Assembly: GCA_048265065.1 (NCBI GenBank)
Contig: JBLXCH010000137.1
Span: 1 to 8,344, forward strand
Direction: 5' to 3'
DNA: 8,344 nt
Origin: Motiliproteus sp048265065
GTDB taxonomy: Bacteria; Pseudomonadota; Gammaproteobacteria; Pseudomonadales; Balneatricaceae
Numbering within the stretch: the first letter of the stretch is position 1; each line of letters starts with the position of its first letter. Shown one piece after another: positions 1 through 6,876 of the stretch. The position numbers and the translations under genes are program-made. The notes below the pieces were generated by a model, which saw nothing but the letters and a program-made list of their open reading frames with translations, made no database searches and had not been told where the DNA came from.

Positions 1-1
1 A

Positions 2-553
2 GAACCCGCCAAGGCCATTGCCGTGTTGGGGTCGCAAAAGCTCCCTGAGATAAAAGCCGCCTACAAAGTGAAGTACAGCGAACGGATGCCCTTTGGTGTT
101 AGTACCAGTAATCCCGAAAATACTAATTTGGTTCGTTTGTCCACAGAGACGGGCCGGGACAACTCAGAAAAGGTTAAAGCCTTGCATGACGAGATGCTTG
201 ATTACTTGAGCGCGCGTCATGAAAGGCTGCTGGGTAGCGCTAGAAAGAGCTTGCAAGCAAAGCTTGAGTCAGTTCAGCGCACACTGAATACGTTGAAAGA
301 AACGCCTGAGGCCGGTCAGGCAATTGCTGAAGTGTTGGGGCGGCAGGTCGAGTTGGAAGGGGAGTTGGCAGCCGTGGGAGCCAGTGAGGTGTTAGTGCTG
401 GCACGTGAGAGTGTTGAGCGGGTAGCGCCTAACCGAGCGTTGATTGTTGTTCTGTTTATGATGATTGGGTTCGCATTGGCATTTGTGGCCGTTTACTTCG
501 CTGAGTTTGCGTCTTTGGTGAAAGAAAAAGTGCGCAATGAGAGTGCTCGGTAG
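2..553 (+). CDS. Wzz-like polysaccharide chain-length determinant, C-terminal part (5' truncated)
   Basis: The reading frame is open from the first in-frame codon (position 2) to TAG at 551-553, so about 183 C-terminal residues are present and the true start lies upstream. A GTG at 23 is only an internal valine. What is seen: a periplasmic segment containing STSNPENTNLVRLS, then a long heptad-like, charged helical stretch (about nt 158-382) that looks like coiled coil. Near the end is one hydrophobic segment (about nt 437-502) preceded by APNRA and followed by a short basic tail. This is the C-terminal layout of Wzz/polysaccharide co-polymerase proteins: periplasmic coiled coil, second membrane helix, cytoplasmic end. 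In that family the protein oligomerises in the inner membrane and sets the modal chain length made by Wzy. The wzx and wzy genes downstream support the role. The Pro-rich motif before the second helix is weak. No tyrosine-kinase domain follows, which excludes a fused BY-kinase (Wzc type). N-terminal half not visible. Confidence 0.78.
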   Translation, partial: EPAKAIAVLGSQKLPEIKAAYKVKYSERMPFGVSTSNPENTNLVRLSTETGRDNSEKVKALHDEMLDYLSARHERLLGSARKSLQAKLESVQRTLNTLKETPEAGQAIAEVLGRQVELEGELAAVGASEVLVLARESVERVAPNRALIVVLFMMIGFALAFVAVYFAEFASLVKEKVRNESAR

Positions 554-602
554 TGCGAGCCAGGCAGCGCCCATTTAGCGAATACCGGAGAATGGCAAAT
601 TT

Positions 603-1676
603 ATGAAACTATTAGTCACCGGTGGCGCGGGCTTCATAGGCTCCGCTGTCATCCGCCACATCATCAACAACACCCACGATGAAGTGGTCAATCTCGATAA
701 ACTCACTTACGCCGGCAACCTCGAAAGCCTGGCGGAAGTCAGTGATAGTAATCGTTACAGCTTTGAGCGCGTGGACATCTGTAATCGCGCGGAGGTAGAC
801 CGAGTACTCGCGGAGCATCAGCCGGATGCTATTATGCACTTGGCGGCTGAGAGTCATGTAGACCGTTCCATTGACGGGCCGGCAGCGTTTATCGAAACTA
901 ACATCGCCGGCACTTACACGTTGTTGGACTCTACTCGACATTACTGGAATGCGTTGCCTGAGGCCAAGAGGGCGGCATTTCGTTTCCATCACATCAGCAC
1001 TGACGAAGTTTATGGTGATCTCCCGCACCCTAGCGAAACATCGAACGCGGAAGACTACCTGTTCACCGAGCAGACCGCTTACGCACCAAGCAGCCCCTAC
1101 AGCGCGAGCAAGGCTAGTTCAGACCACTTGGTGCGCGCCTGGTTGCGAACCTACGGCCTACCCACGCTGGTTACCAACTGCAGCAACAACTACGGCCCCT
1201 ACCATTTCCCGGAAAAACTTGTTCCATTGATGATCTTGAATGCCTTGGAAGGTAAACCGTTGCCGGTTTACGGCAAAGGTGACCAGATTAGGGACTGGCT
1301 GTACGTAGAGGACCACGCACGAGCCCTATATAGAGTCGTTAAAGAGGGTAAGCCCGGAGAAACCTATAACATTGGCGGGCACAACGAGAAGCAGAACATC
1401 GAAGTTGTGCACACCTTGTGTGACATCCTTCAAGAGCTGCGCCCCCGGGAAACAAGCTATCGAAATTTAATTACCCCAGTAAAAGATCGCCCCGGCCACG
1501 ATAGGCGTTACGCTATCGACGCGAGCAAAATTCAGAAAGAGCTGGGTTGGGTGCCAGAAGAAACCTTCGAAACGGGTATTCGCAAAACCGTTCTGTGGTA
1601 CTTGGATAATTTGGACTGGTGCCAACGAGTACAAGACGGCAGCTACCAACGTGAACGTCTAGGTATCGACAAGTGA
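603..1676 (+). CDS. rfbB: dTDP-glucose 4,6-dehydratase RfbB/RmlB
   Basis: Converts dTDP-glucose to dTDP-4-keto-6-deoxyglucose with bound NAD; cytoplasmic. The 357-residue protein has the normal family length and is an extended short-chain dehydrogenase. Visible motifs: the NAD-binding glycine motif GGAGFIG at residues 7-13, DKLTYAGN at 32-39, the catalytic Thr-Asp-Glu (T133, D134, E135) in STDEVYGD, and the Tyr-x3-Lys pair Y166/K170 in SPYSASK. Further conserved segments are NNYGPY at 195-200, RDW at 230-232 and KDRPGHDRRY at 294-303. Start: ATG at 603 puts the Rossmann motif at the usual distance, with a GGAG at 587-590 as a somewhat distant ribosome binding site. It lies 49 nt after the wzz-like gene, with no terminator seen between. 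RfbA follows. The usual rhamnose partners rfbC and rfbD are absent downstream, so the keto-sugar probably feeds the aminotransferase two genes on. Confidence 0.97.
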   Translation: MKLLVTGGAGFIGSAVIRHIINNTHDEVVNLDKLTYAGNLESLAEVSDSNRYSFERVDICNRAEVDRVLAEHQPDAIMHLAAESHVDRSIDGPAAFIETNIAGTYTLLDSTRHYWNALPEAKRAAFRFHHISTDEVYGDLPHPSETSNAEDYLFTEQTAYAPSSPYSASKASSDHLVRAWLRTYGLPTLVTNCSNNYGPYHFPEKLVPLMILNALEGKPLPVYGKGDQIRDWLYVEDHARALYRVVKEGKPGETYNIGGHNEKQNIEVVHTLCDILQELRPRETSYRNLITPVKDRPGHDRRYAIDASKIQKELGWVPEETFETGIRKTVLWYLDNLDWCQRVQDGSYQRERLGIDK

Positions 1677-1681
1677 AGATC

Positions 1682-1709
1682 GGGGTCTGTCCCTACGAGG
1701 ACAGTTCCC
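1682..1709. repeat. REP-like imperfect palindrome in the rfbB-rfbA spacer
   Basis: The 60-nt spacer between rfbB and rfbA holds an imperfect inverted repeat. CTGTCC at 1687-1692 pairs exactly with GGACAG at 1699-1704 around a 6-nt loop. After one T-T mismatch (1686/1705), GGGG at 1682-1685 pairs with TCCC at 1706-1709, including one G-T wobble. The left arm reads GGGGTCTGTCC. No T tract follows, so it is a poor intrinsic terminator. From memory, palindromes of GGGGTCTGTCCC type occur dispersed in gammaproteobacterial genomes near REP-associated (Y1) transposases. Calling this a REP element is inference, since no second copy is present here. It could also be a processing or stabilising hairpin between the two cistrons. 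Confidence 0.5.
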
Positions 1710-1722
1710 AAAATACCCTATT

Positions 1723-1727
1723 AAAGG
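1723..1727 (+). promoter_or_regulatory. Ribosome binding site supporting the GTG start of rfbA
   Basis: AAAGG lies 9 nt before GTG at 1737. It supports a GTG start giving MKGIILAGG, the usual N-terminus of RfbA. No in-frame ATG lies near this position. Confidence 0.6.
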
Positions 1728-1736
1728 CCATATAAA

Positions 1737-2609
1737 GTGAAAGGAATAATCCTGGCCGGCGGCTCCGGCACCCGGCTATACCCTATAACACTGGGCACCT
1801 CCAAACAGCTCCTGCCGGTGTACGACAAGCCAATGATTTACTACCCATTGTCTGTGCTGATGCTGGCGGGCATTCGGGACATTCTTATTATCACCACTCC
1901 AGAAGACCAGGCCGGGTTCAAGCGTGCGTTGGGTAATGGCGATCAGTTTGGCGTGAACCTAAGCTATGAAATTCAGCCAACTCCGGATGGCTTGGCGCAG
2001 GCTTTTATCATTGGTGAGGAGTTCATCGGTGACAGCGGTGTGTGTTTGGTGTTGGGGGATAATATTTTCTACGGTCACGGCTTTAGCCCCAAGCTGAAGC
2101 AGGCCGCCGAGAGAACCGCGGGCGCAACGGTATTTGGATACCAAGTGAAGGATCCGGAACGTTTCGGGGTGGTGGAATTTGATGATGAGAAACGGGCCAT
2201 TTCCATCGAAGAGAAGCCCGAGCACCCGAGATCCCACTACGCAGTAACCGGCCTTTATTTCTACGACAACCGTGTTGTTGAAATTGCTAAACAGGTAAAA
2301 CCCAGCCACCGTGGCGAGCTTGAGATTACCGATGTAAACCGGATTTACTTGGAGCAGGGTGGGCTGAATGTTGAGCTTTTGGGTCGGGGCTTTGCTTGGT
2401 TGGACACCGGCACTCATGAGAGTCTGTTGGAAGCCGCGCAGTTTGTAGAAACCGTCGAAAAGCGGCAGGGCTACAAGATTGCGTGCCTGGAAGAGATTGC
2501 ATTTAACCAAGGCTGGTTGAGCAAAGATCAGCTTCTGAAGCAGGCCGAGCAGGTCAAAAAGAACGGTTACGGTGACTATCTGTTGGATATTGCGAGCGAA
2601 GCGAAATGA
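1737..2609 (+). CDS. rfbA: Glucose-1-phosphate thymidylyltransferase RfbA/RmlA
   Basis: Couples dTTP and glucose-1-phosphate to give dTDP-glucose and pyrophosphate, the first step of the dTDP-sugar branch; cytoplasmic. The 290-residue length is typical. Visible motifs: the nucleotide-binding signature LAGGSGTRL at residues 6-14, catalytic-type lysine K23 in SKQLLP, QPTPDGLAQA at 80-89, the metal-binding GDN at 107-109, EEKP at 158-161, and WLDTGTH at 221-227. The start is GTG at 1737, chosen because it gives the canonical MKGIILAGG N-terminus and has AAAGG upstream. The stop overlaps the next start in an ATGA arrangement (2606-2609), which implies translational coupling to the aminotransferase. 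It sits 60 nt after rfbB, with a palindrome in the spacer. Confidence 0.97.
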   Translation: MKGIILAGGSGTRLYPITLGTSKQLLPVYDKPMIYYPLSVLMLAGIRDILIITTPEDQAGFKRALGNGDQFGVNLSYEIQPTPDGLAQAFIIGEEFIGDSGVCLVLGDNIFYGHGFSPKLKQAAERTAGATVFGYQVKDPERFGVVEFDDEKRAISIEEKPEHPRSHYAVTGLYFYDNRVVEIAKQVKPSHRGELEITDVNRIYLEQGGLNVELLGRGFAWLDTGTHESLLEAAQFVETVEKRQGYKIACLEEIAFNQGWLSKDQLLKQAEQVKKNGYGDYLLDIASEAK

Positions 2610-3718
2610 TACCCGTTACCAAACCCTATCTGCCTGATCGGGAGAAGCTTGACCGTTACATCGACGGTATTTACGAGCGTAGCTGGCTCACGAATAACGG
2701 CCCTTTGGTTCAGGAGTTGACCAGACGACTGGAAGACTATTTAGGTGTCGAAAACCTGTTGCTTGTGTCCAATGGCACGTTGGCACTGCAAGTGGCTTAT
2801 CATGTATTGGGTGTTAATGAGCCGGTTAACGGCCAACCGGCACAGGCGATCACCACGCCGTTCACTTTCATTGCCACTGCCAGCTCCCTGAAATGGGATG
2901 GCGTTGACCCGGTATTCGTAGATATAGACCCAAACACTTGGTGCTTAGACCCAGCCAATATCGAAGCGGCCATTACGTCGAACACGCGGGCCATTGTGCC
3001 TGTGCATGTGTTTGGCAACGCCTGTGCTGTTGAGGCCATCGATACCATTGCCCAAAAGCACCACTTGAAGGTTATCTACGATGCTGCCCACGCCTTTGGT
3101 GTGAAGTACAAAGGAGAGAGTTTACTCAGGCATGGGGATGCCGCGACCCTCAGTTTTCACGCAACGAAGCTTTTTCATACCGGTGAAGGTGGGGCGATTG
3201 TATTCAAGCGCAAAGAAGATCTGGAGCGTGCCAAAACGCTGATCAACTTCGGCATTACCGGGCCAGATGAGATCGGCGAGCTAGGAATCAACGCCAAGAT
3301 GAATGAATTGCAGGCGGCGATGGGTTTGTGTGTTTTGGACGAGCTAGAAGAAAATCTGAAGGGTCGGCGGCAGGTTTGGGAAGCTTATGAGCGCGCGTTG
3401 TCGGGAGCGGTAACGCTACAAAACCGGAATGAGGGGCTGGTATACAATTGGGCGTATTTCCCGGTCGTTTTTAAAAGTGAGAGCCAAGCTTTAAGGGTAG
3501 CCGACACTCTAAAGCAGAACGGTATTTTGGCCCGCCGCTACTTTTCTCCGTCACTGGATACCGTTGGGTTCTTGGGTGGGAGGAATGTGCAGCCCTGTTC
3601 TGCAGATGTTTCGAGCAGAATTCTTTGCCTCCCCATTTATTTCGGATTACAGGATTACGAGCAACAAAAGATTCTCGATATTATTGCTTCAATAGTAACG
3701 AGAACCCCAGAACAATAA
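2606..3718 (+). CDS. vioA: DegT/DnrJ/EryC1-family sugar aminotransferase, VioA-like (dTDP-4-keto-6-deoxyglucose 4-aminotransferase)
   Basis: A 370-residue PLP-dependent aminotransferase, probably converting dTDP-4-keto-6-deoxyglucose to dTDP-4-amino-4,6-dideoxyglucose (dTDP-viosamine, Qui4N) with glutamate as amino donor. Visible: SNGT at residues 55-58 (phosphate-binding region), YDAAHAFG at 158-165 with D159 placed to contact the PLP ring nitrogen, and SFHATK at 183-188 with K188 as the Schiff-base lysine. HTGEGGAI follows, and NAKMNELQAAMG at 229-240 is characteristic of the DegT family. The N-terminus (TKPYLP, then SWLTNNGP at 26-33) recalls VioA-type enzymes rather than WecE (Fuc4N) or FdtB/QdtB (3-amino) types; this comparison is from memory. 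ATG overlaps the rfbA stop (ATGA) and the SD is weak, so translation is probably coupled. The acetyltransferase next door fits N-acetylation of the product. WecE-like Fuc4N formation is the main alternative. Family assignment is firm; exact stereochemistry is inferred. Confidence 0.82.
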   Translation: MIPVTKPYLPDREKLDRYIDGIYERSWLTNNGPLVQELTRRLEDYLGVENLLLVSNGTLALQVAYHVLGVNEPVNGQPAQAITTPFTFIATASSLKWDGVDPVFVDIDPNTWCLDPANIEAAITSNTRAIVPVHVFGNACAVEAIDTIAQKHHLKVIYDAAHAFGVKYKGESLLRHGDAATLSFHATKLFHTGEGGAIVFKRKEDLERAKTLINFGITGPDEIGELGINAKMNELQAAMGLCVLDELEENLKGRRQVWEAYERALSGAVTLQNRNEGLVYNWAYFPVVFKSESQALRVADTLKQNGILARRYFSPSLDTVGFLGGRNVQPCSADVSSRILCLPIYFGLQDYEQQKILDIIASIVTRTPEQ

Positions 3719-3740
3719 TGAATTTGGAGTTGGGAACCGC

Positions 3741-4391
3741 ATGAAGATATATGGTGTTATCGGCGCTGGCGGCTTTGGGCGAGAGGTTATGCCGCTGCTC
3801 AAACGAATGGTTGCTGATGGGGACGATCAGAGTTTTGTATTTGTGGTTGAAGATAAATACGACATCAAAAACTCTGAATTGAATGGCTGCAAGATTCTGA
3901 AACTCAGTGATTTTCTTGCGCTGCCGGGGGAAAAGTTTTATAGCATCGCGATAGGTGATTCCTTAGCTCGGGAGCGGATTGCGAATGAAATTCCAGAAAG
4001 TTCGGCCGTACCAATATCGGTGTTTTCTGAGAATTTCGTTTCTTTGGATGAAAATAAGATTGGCGCGGGTGCGGTTTTCGGTAATTTTACGCATGTGACC
4101 TCTAATGCAACCATAGGAAAACAGTTTCATTGCAATATTTATTCATACGTGGCGCATGATGTTGTTATTGGTGATTATGTGACGTTTGCTCCGGGTGTAA
4201 AGTGTAACGGTCATGTTGTGATCGAGGATCATGCGTACATTGGTGCGGGAGCCATTATACGAGACGGAACGGATAACCCGTTAACGATTGGCCGCGGTGC
4301 AGTAGTCGGAATGGGGGCGGTCGTTACCAAGAGTGTGGCACCAGGGGAAGTGGTTGTCGGTAATCCGGCAAAGCCAATATCCAAAAAATAA
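3741..4391 (+). CDS. vioB: PglD/VioB/NeuD-type sugar O/N-acetyltransferase (hexapeptide-repeat)
   Basis: The 216-residue protein has the PglD architecture. An N-terminal nucleotide-sugar-binding Rossmann-like domain (residues 1 to about 90) starts with VIGAGGFGRE at 6-15. A left-handed beta-helix of hexapeptide repeats follows from about 107 (IGAGAVFGNFTHV) to 208 (VVGNPA). H139 in YVAHDVVIGD matches the catalytic histidine of PglD-type N-acetyltransferases, which transfer acetyl from acetyl-CoA to a 4-amino sugar nucleotide. G168/G170 in YIGAGAIIRDG fit the CoA-binding turn region. Directly downstream of the VioA-like enzyme (22-nt gap), it most likely acetylates dTDP-Qui4N to dTDP-Qui4NAc. 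The symbol rests on this context. Start ATG 3741 gives the standard N-terminus; GGAG at 3726-3729 is the likely SD. UDP-sugar substrates of the PglD/NeuD branches cannot be excluded from sequence alone. Confidence 0.8.
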   Translation: MKIYGVIGAGGFGREVMPLLKRMVADGDDQSFVFVVEDKYDIKNSELNGCKILKLSDFLALPGEKFYSIAIGDSLARERIANEIPESSAVPISVFSENFVSLDENKIGAGAVFGNFTHVTSNATIGKQFHCNIYSYVAHDVVIGDYVTFAPGVKCNGHVVIEDHAYIGAGAIIRDGTDNPLTIGRGAVVGMGAVVTKSVAPGEVVVGNPAKPISKK

Positions 4392-4431
4392 CCAGTGAGA
4401 GCTGCGCTTTTTCAGCGAATCGGGATTTAAG

Positions 4432-5943
4432 TTGTCTTTAAAGACGAATATCTTGGCCAACTACGCCAGTCAACTGTATGTGACTGGTGTCGGTATTTTA
4501 ATCTTGCCTCTCTATATCAAGTACATGGGGGCAGAAGCCTACGGTTTGGTTGGTTTTTTTACCATGCTACAAGCTTGGTTCGGGTTGCTCGACATGGGGT
4601 TGACCCCAACAATTGGTCGCGAAACCGCGCGTTATCAAGGTGGCAGTATGCCACCTTTGGCTTATCGACAACTCTTCCGAGCCCTCAGCTTAATTTTTAT
4701 CACTGTTGCACTAGTTGGTGGTAGCGGCCTCTTATTGTTGGCGGAGGAAATAGCCGAGCAATGGCTGAAAGTTGAATCGCTTGAAATGAGCAGTGTTGTT
4801 ATTGCTGTTCAGATAATGGCGGTCAGTGTTGCGTTGCGGTGGATGTGCGGGCTCTATCGTGGTGTGATCACCGGTTCGGAGCGCTTGATTTGGCTGGGTG
4901 GCTTCAATGCGTTTATTGCAACGGTCCGTTTTGTTGCGGTGTTTGGCAGTATGTGGATGTTTGGCTATACGCCGCTGGTTTTCTTTACTCACCAACTGAT
5001 TGTTGCCTTGGTAGAGCTTGCGGGGCTCTTCTGGATGGGGCGCCGTTTGCTGCCACCTAAACGGAGCTTGTCGGGGCAGGTGGGTTGGTCTTTCCGGCCA
5101 GTCAGGCCGGTACTCAAGTTCGCGTTAACGATAGCGTTCACTTCATCTATTTGGGTTCTTGTAACACAAACTGACAAGCTGATTCTGTCGGGAATTTTGC
5201 CTTTGGGTGAATATGGCTATTTTACACTGGCCGTATTAGTCGCAAGCGGAATCATGGTAATAAGCGGGCCTATCAGCAGCGCGATTATGCCCCGGATGGC
5301 AAGGCTCAATGCCGAAGGCCTTAATGGTGAGATGATTCAGGTCTACCGTAATGCAACGAAGCTTGTGACGGTGATCTGTGGGTCGGCTGCCATTACCATT
5401 GCATTTACCGCCGAGAAGCTTCTTTTTGCTTGGACGGGCGACAGTAATTTGGCCCAACAGGCGGCACCTATCCTTCGGCTATACGCCATCGGCAATGGTT
5501 TTCTGGCCTTAGTTGCCTTTCCTTACTACTTGCAGTATGCCTTGGGTAACCTTCGATACCACCTTATTGGCAACGTTGTTATTGTCTGTTTATTGGTTCC
5601 GTCAATTATCTACGCTGCGCGAATATATGGGGGCATTGGCGCGGGCTGGGTGTGGCTGGGCTTGAACGCTGGGTTAATGCTTTTTTGGGTTGGTTTTGTT
5701 CATGGAAAGTTGGCGCCGGGGCTACATCTGCCATGGTTGTTGAATGATATTGCGAAGATCGTCTTGCCCGTTTTGTTTGTGTTGTGGGGTGTTAGTCTGT
5801 TTAGCCTGCCTGAAGGTGGTCGTATTGTTGAAATAAGTGTGGTGGCTGCTTTAGGTGTAACCGCGCTTTCTGTCGCTGTATTAGCGTCAGGCCATGCAAA
5901 GTCTTTATTGTTGAGTCGAGTGAATAATGCCTGGTCCAAATGA
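4432..5943 (+). CDS. wzx: Wzx-type polysaccharide repeat-unit flippase (MOP superfamily)
   Basis: A 503-residue, almost wholly hydrophobic protein with about 12 predicted membrane helices by eye, the normal size and layout of Wzx. Family-like segments: NILANYASQLYVTG near the N-terminus, LPLYIKYMGAEAYGLVGFF at 25-43, LLDMGLTPTIGRETAR at 52-67, RGVITGSER at 143-151, and TQTDKLILSG at 245-254 in the seventh-helix region. It would flip the undecaprenyl-PP-linked repeat unit across the inner membrane for polymerisation by the Wzy downstream. Start is TTG at 4432, with GGGA at 4422-4425 6 nt upstream. The frame is closed by TGA at 4396-4398, and TTG gives the canonical MSLKTNILANY beginning; the next methionine lies inside the protein near residue 32. 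It begins 40 nt after the acetyltransferase, and its end overlaps the glycosyltransferase by 17 nt. The rare start codon may keep expression low. Confidence 0.93.
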   Translation: MSLKTNILANYASQLYVTGVGILILPLYIKYMGAEAYGLVGFFTMLQAWFGLLDMGLTPTIGRETARYQGGSMPPLAYRQLFRALSLIFITVALVGGSGLLLLAEEIAEQWLKVESLEMSSVVIAVQIMAVSVALRWMCGLYRGVITGSERLIWLGGFNAFIATVRFVAVFGSMWMFGYTPLVFFTHQLIVALVELAGLFWMGRRLLPPKRSLSGQVGWSFRPVRPVLKFALTIAFTSSIWVLVTQTDKLILSGILPLGEYGYFTLAVLVASGIMVISGPISSAIMPRMARLNAEGLNGEMIQVYRNATKLVTVICGSAAITIAFTAEKLLFAWTGDSNLAQQAAPILRLYAIGNGFLALVAFPYYLQYALGNLRYHLIGNVVIVCLLVPSIIYAARIYGGIGAGWVWLGLNAGLMLFWVGFVHGKLAPGLHLPWLLNDIAKIVLPVLFVLWGVSLFSLPEGGRIVEISVVAALGVTALSVAVLASGHAKSLLLSRVNNAWSK

Positions 5944-6811
5944 AGTTAAGGTTTCTGTGTGCGTTGTAACCTACAACCAAGAGAAATATATTGCGGAGTG
6001 TTTGCAAAGTTTGGTGGATCAGGAGGTTGACTTCCCATTTGAGGTGATCGTTTCTGATGACTGTTCGAAAGATGGTACGCGATCAATTGTTGCAGGGTTT
6101 GCTGAGAGATACCCTGATGTAATTAAGCCTTTTCTTCATGAAAAGAATATGGGGCCCTACGAAAATTACTGGTTTGCACATCGGCAGGCTTCTGGAGAAT
6201 ATATAGCCCATATGGATGGTGATGATTACGCGCTGCCAGGTAAGCTTCAGAGTCAGGCTGATTTTCTCGATGGTAGACCTGAGTGTAATATTGTGTGGCA
6301 CCCGGTGATAAAAATTGATGCCCGCGGTAATTTTGTAAGCCCGTTGCGAGAGCACTCTGAAGCGGTATATGGTAAAAAGTTTTATAGGGAAGATGTTATA
6401 AGATTTGGTGCAATAGGGGTAAATAGTTCAAAAATGTATCGCTCTTCCATTCGTGAAGTGCCGATGCCAGACTTTAAGGTTATCGACTACTTTATAAATG
6501 TCGAGCAGGTGGGCGATGGTTATGCTGCATTTTCAAGTAGCAAGCCTTTAGGTGTTTACCGACAGGGAGTGGGTATTGCATCTTCAGGTACATTGACTAG
6601 AAGTTTGCTTATAAAATCCATAAGCTATTTTTTAGATAAATACCCTGAAGCTAAAGAGGCTGTCAGTTGTATTTCGTTAACCCTTCTTCTTGGTGATTTG
6701 AGGCGTCGGCGCGATACTCTTAGTAGCTCGTTTAATCTGTTTATCCGATCTTTTAGCTTGAGTACTGTTTTTGGCTACTTAAATTACTTCAGGTTTGTTA
6801 AAAAACTTTAG
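5927..6811 (+). CDS. Family 2 (GT-A) glycosyltransferase
   Basis: A 294-residue cytoplasmic or membrane-associated glycosyltransferase that would add one sugar to the lipid-linked repeat unit. The GT2 core is clear: VSVCVVTYNQEKYIAECL at residues 9-26, VIVSDDCSKDGT at 40-51 with D44/D45 binding the nucleotide, and MDGDD at 96-100 as the metal-binding DXD motif. VIDYFINVEQVGDGYAAF at 185-202 is followed by LGVYRQG, the usual acceptor-side region; D187 is a candidate catalytic base. The C-terminal 65 residues are basic and amphipathic and may contact the membrane. ATG at 5927 lies inside wzx (17-nt overlap) with only GAG as SD, suggesting coupling. An ATG at 5940 overlapping the wzx stop is in another frame and stops quickly. 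Donor and acceptor cannot be told from sequence. Composition is lower in GC than in the rfb genes. It is the only glycosyltransferase in the window, so others must lie outside. Confidence 0.9.
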   Translation: MPGPNEVKVSVCVVTYNQEKYIAECLQSLVDQEVDFPFEVIVSDDCSKDGTRSIVAGFAERYPDVIKPFLHEKNMGPYENYWFAHRQASGEYIAHMDGDDYALPGKLQSQADFLDGRPECNIVWHPVIKIDARGNFVSPLREHSEAVYGKKFYREDVIRFGAIGVNSSKMYRSSIREVPMPDFKVIDYFINVEQVGDGYAAFSSSKPLGVYRQGVGIASSGTLTRSLLIKSISYFLDKYPEAKEAVSCISLTLLLGDLRRRRDTLSSSFNLFIRSFSLSTVFGYLNYFRFVKKL

Positions 6812-6822
6812 GTGTGTGGTTG

Positions 6823-6846
6823 CCAGCTTTGAAGTTGGAGTTTTTT
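6823..6846 (+). terminator. Terminator-like hairpin with T6 tract between the glycosyltransferase and wzy
   Basis: CCAGCTT at 6823-6829 pairs with AAGTTGG at 6832-6838 (one G-T wobble). Allowing a 4-nt TTGA loop leaves a 6-bp stem. Two bases later a run of six T follows at 6841-6846. This is the form of an intrinsic terminator, though the stem is short and only four of its pairs are G-C. It lies 12 nt after the glycosyltransferase stop and before wzy and the asparagine-synthase gene, so it may reduce rather than block transcription into them. No convincing promoter was found downstream of it. Confidence 0.42.
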
Positions 6847-6868
6847 GTCCATTTTTCTGTTTCCCTTT

Positions 6869-6874
6869 AGGGGG
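6869..6874 (+). promoter_or_regulatory. Purine-rich AGGGGG close to the wzy start (unusual spacing)
   Basis: AGGGGG lies only 2 nt before GTG 6877, unusually close for a Shine-Dalgarno site. It is 17 nt before in-frame GTG 6892 and 20 nt before ATG 6895, which is too far. A stop codon (TAG 6868-6870) overlaps it in the same frame, so no earlier start is possible. CCC at 6863-6865 could pair with GGG at 6870-6872 and partly mask it. The wzy start is therefore uncertain by 6 codons. Confidence 0.35.
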
Positions 6875-6876
6875 CT

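Noticed and set aside
232..428. Two copies of GGGTAGCGC (232-240 and 420-428), resembling the core of the ops/RfaH recruitment element.
   Set aside because: Both lie inside the wzz-like coding region, match only part of the ops consensus and are not in a leader upstream of the operon. Chance recurrence is the simpler explanation.
545..560. Inverted repeat GCTCG/CGAGC spanning the stop codon of the wzz-like gene.
   Set aside because: Only 5 bp with a 6-nt loop and no T tract; too weak for a terminator.
612..1028. Long reverse-strand open frame inside rfbB, and similar antisense frames within rfbA, wzx and the glycosyltransferase.
   Set aside because: They lie wholly inside strongly supported genes, have no recognisable motifs and look like codon-bias shadows.
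871..1230. Second + strand open frame (119 codons) inside rfbB.
   Set aside because: Arginine-, threonine- and proline-rich translation typical of an out-of-frame reading of a GC-rich gene; rfbB motifs occupy the other frame.
4401..4417. Small hairpin GCTG/CAGC (or CGCT/AGCG) around a T5 run before wzx.
   Set aside because: 4-bp stems, with the T run in the loop rather than after the stem. Not a credible terminator or attenuator.
5940..5969. ATGA overlap at the wzx stop as an alternative start for the glycosyltransferase.
   Set aside because: This ATG is in another frame and ends at TAA after 9 codons. The GT2 motifs are in the frame of ATG 5927.
6771..6800. Possible sigma-70 promoter (TTGGCT ... 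TTTGTT) before wzy.
   Set aside because: At correct spacing the -10 region is TTTGTT, with too little match to the consensus, and it would lie upstream of the terminator-like hairpin.
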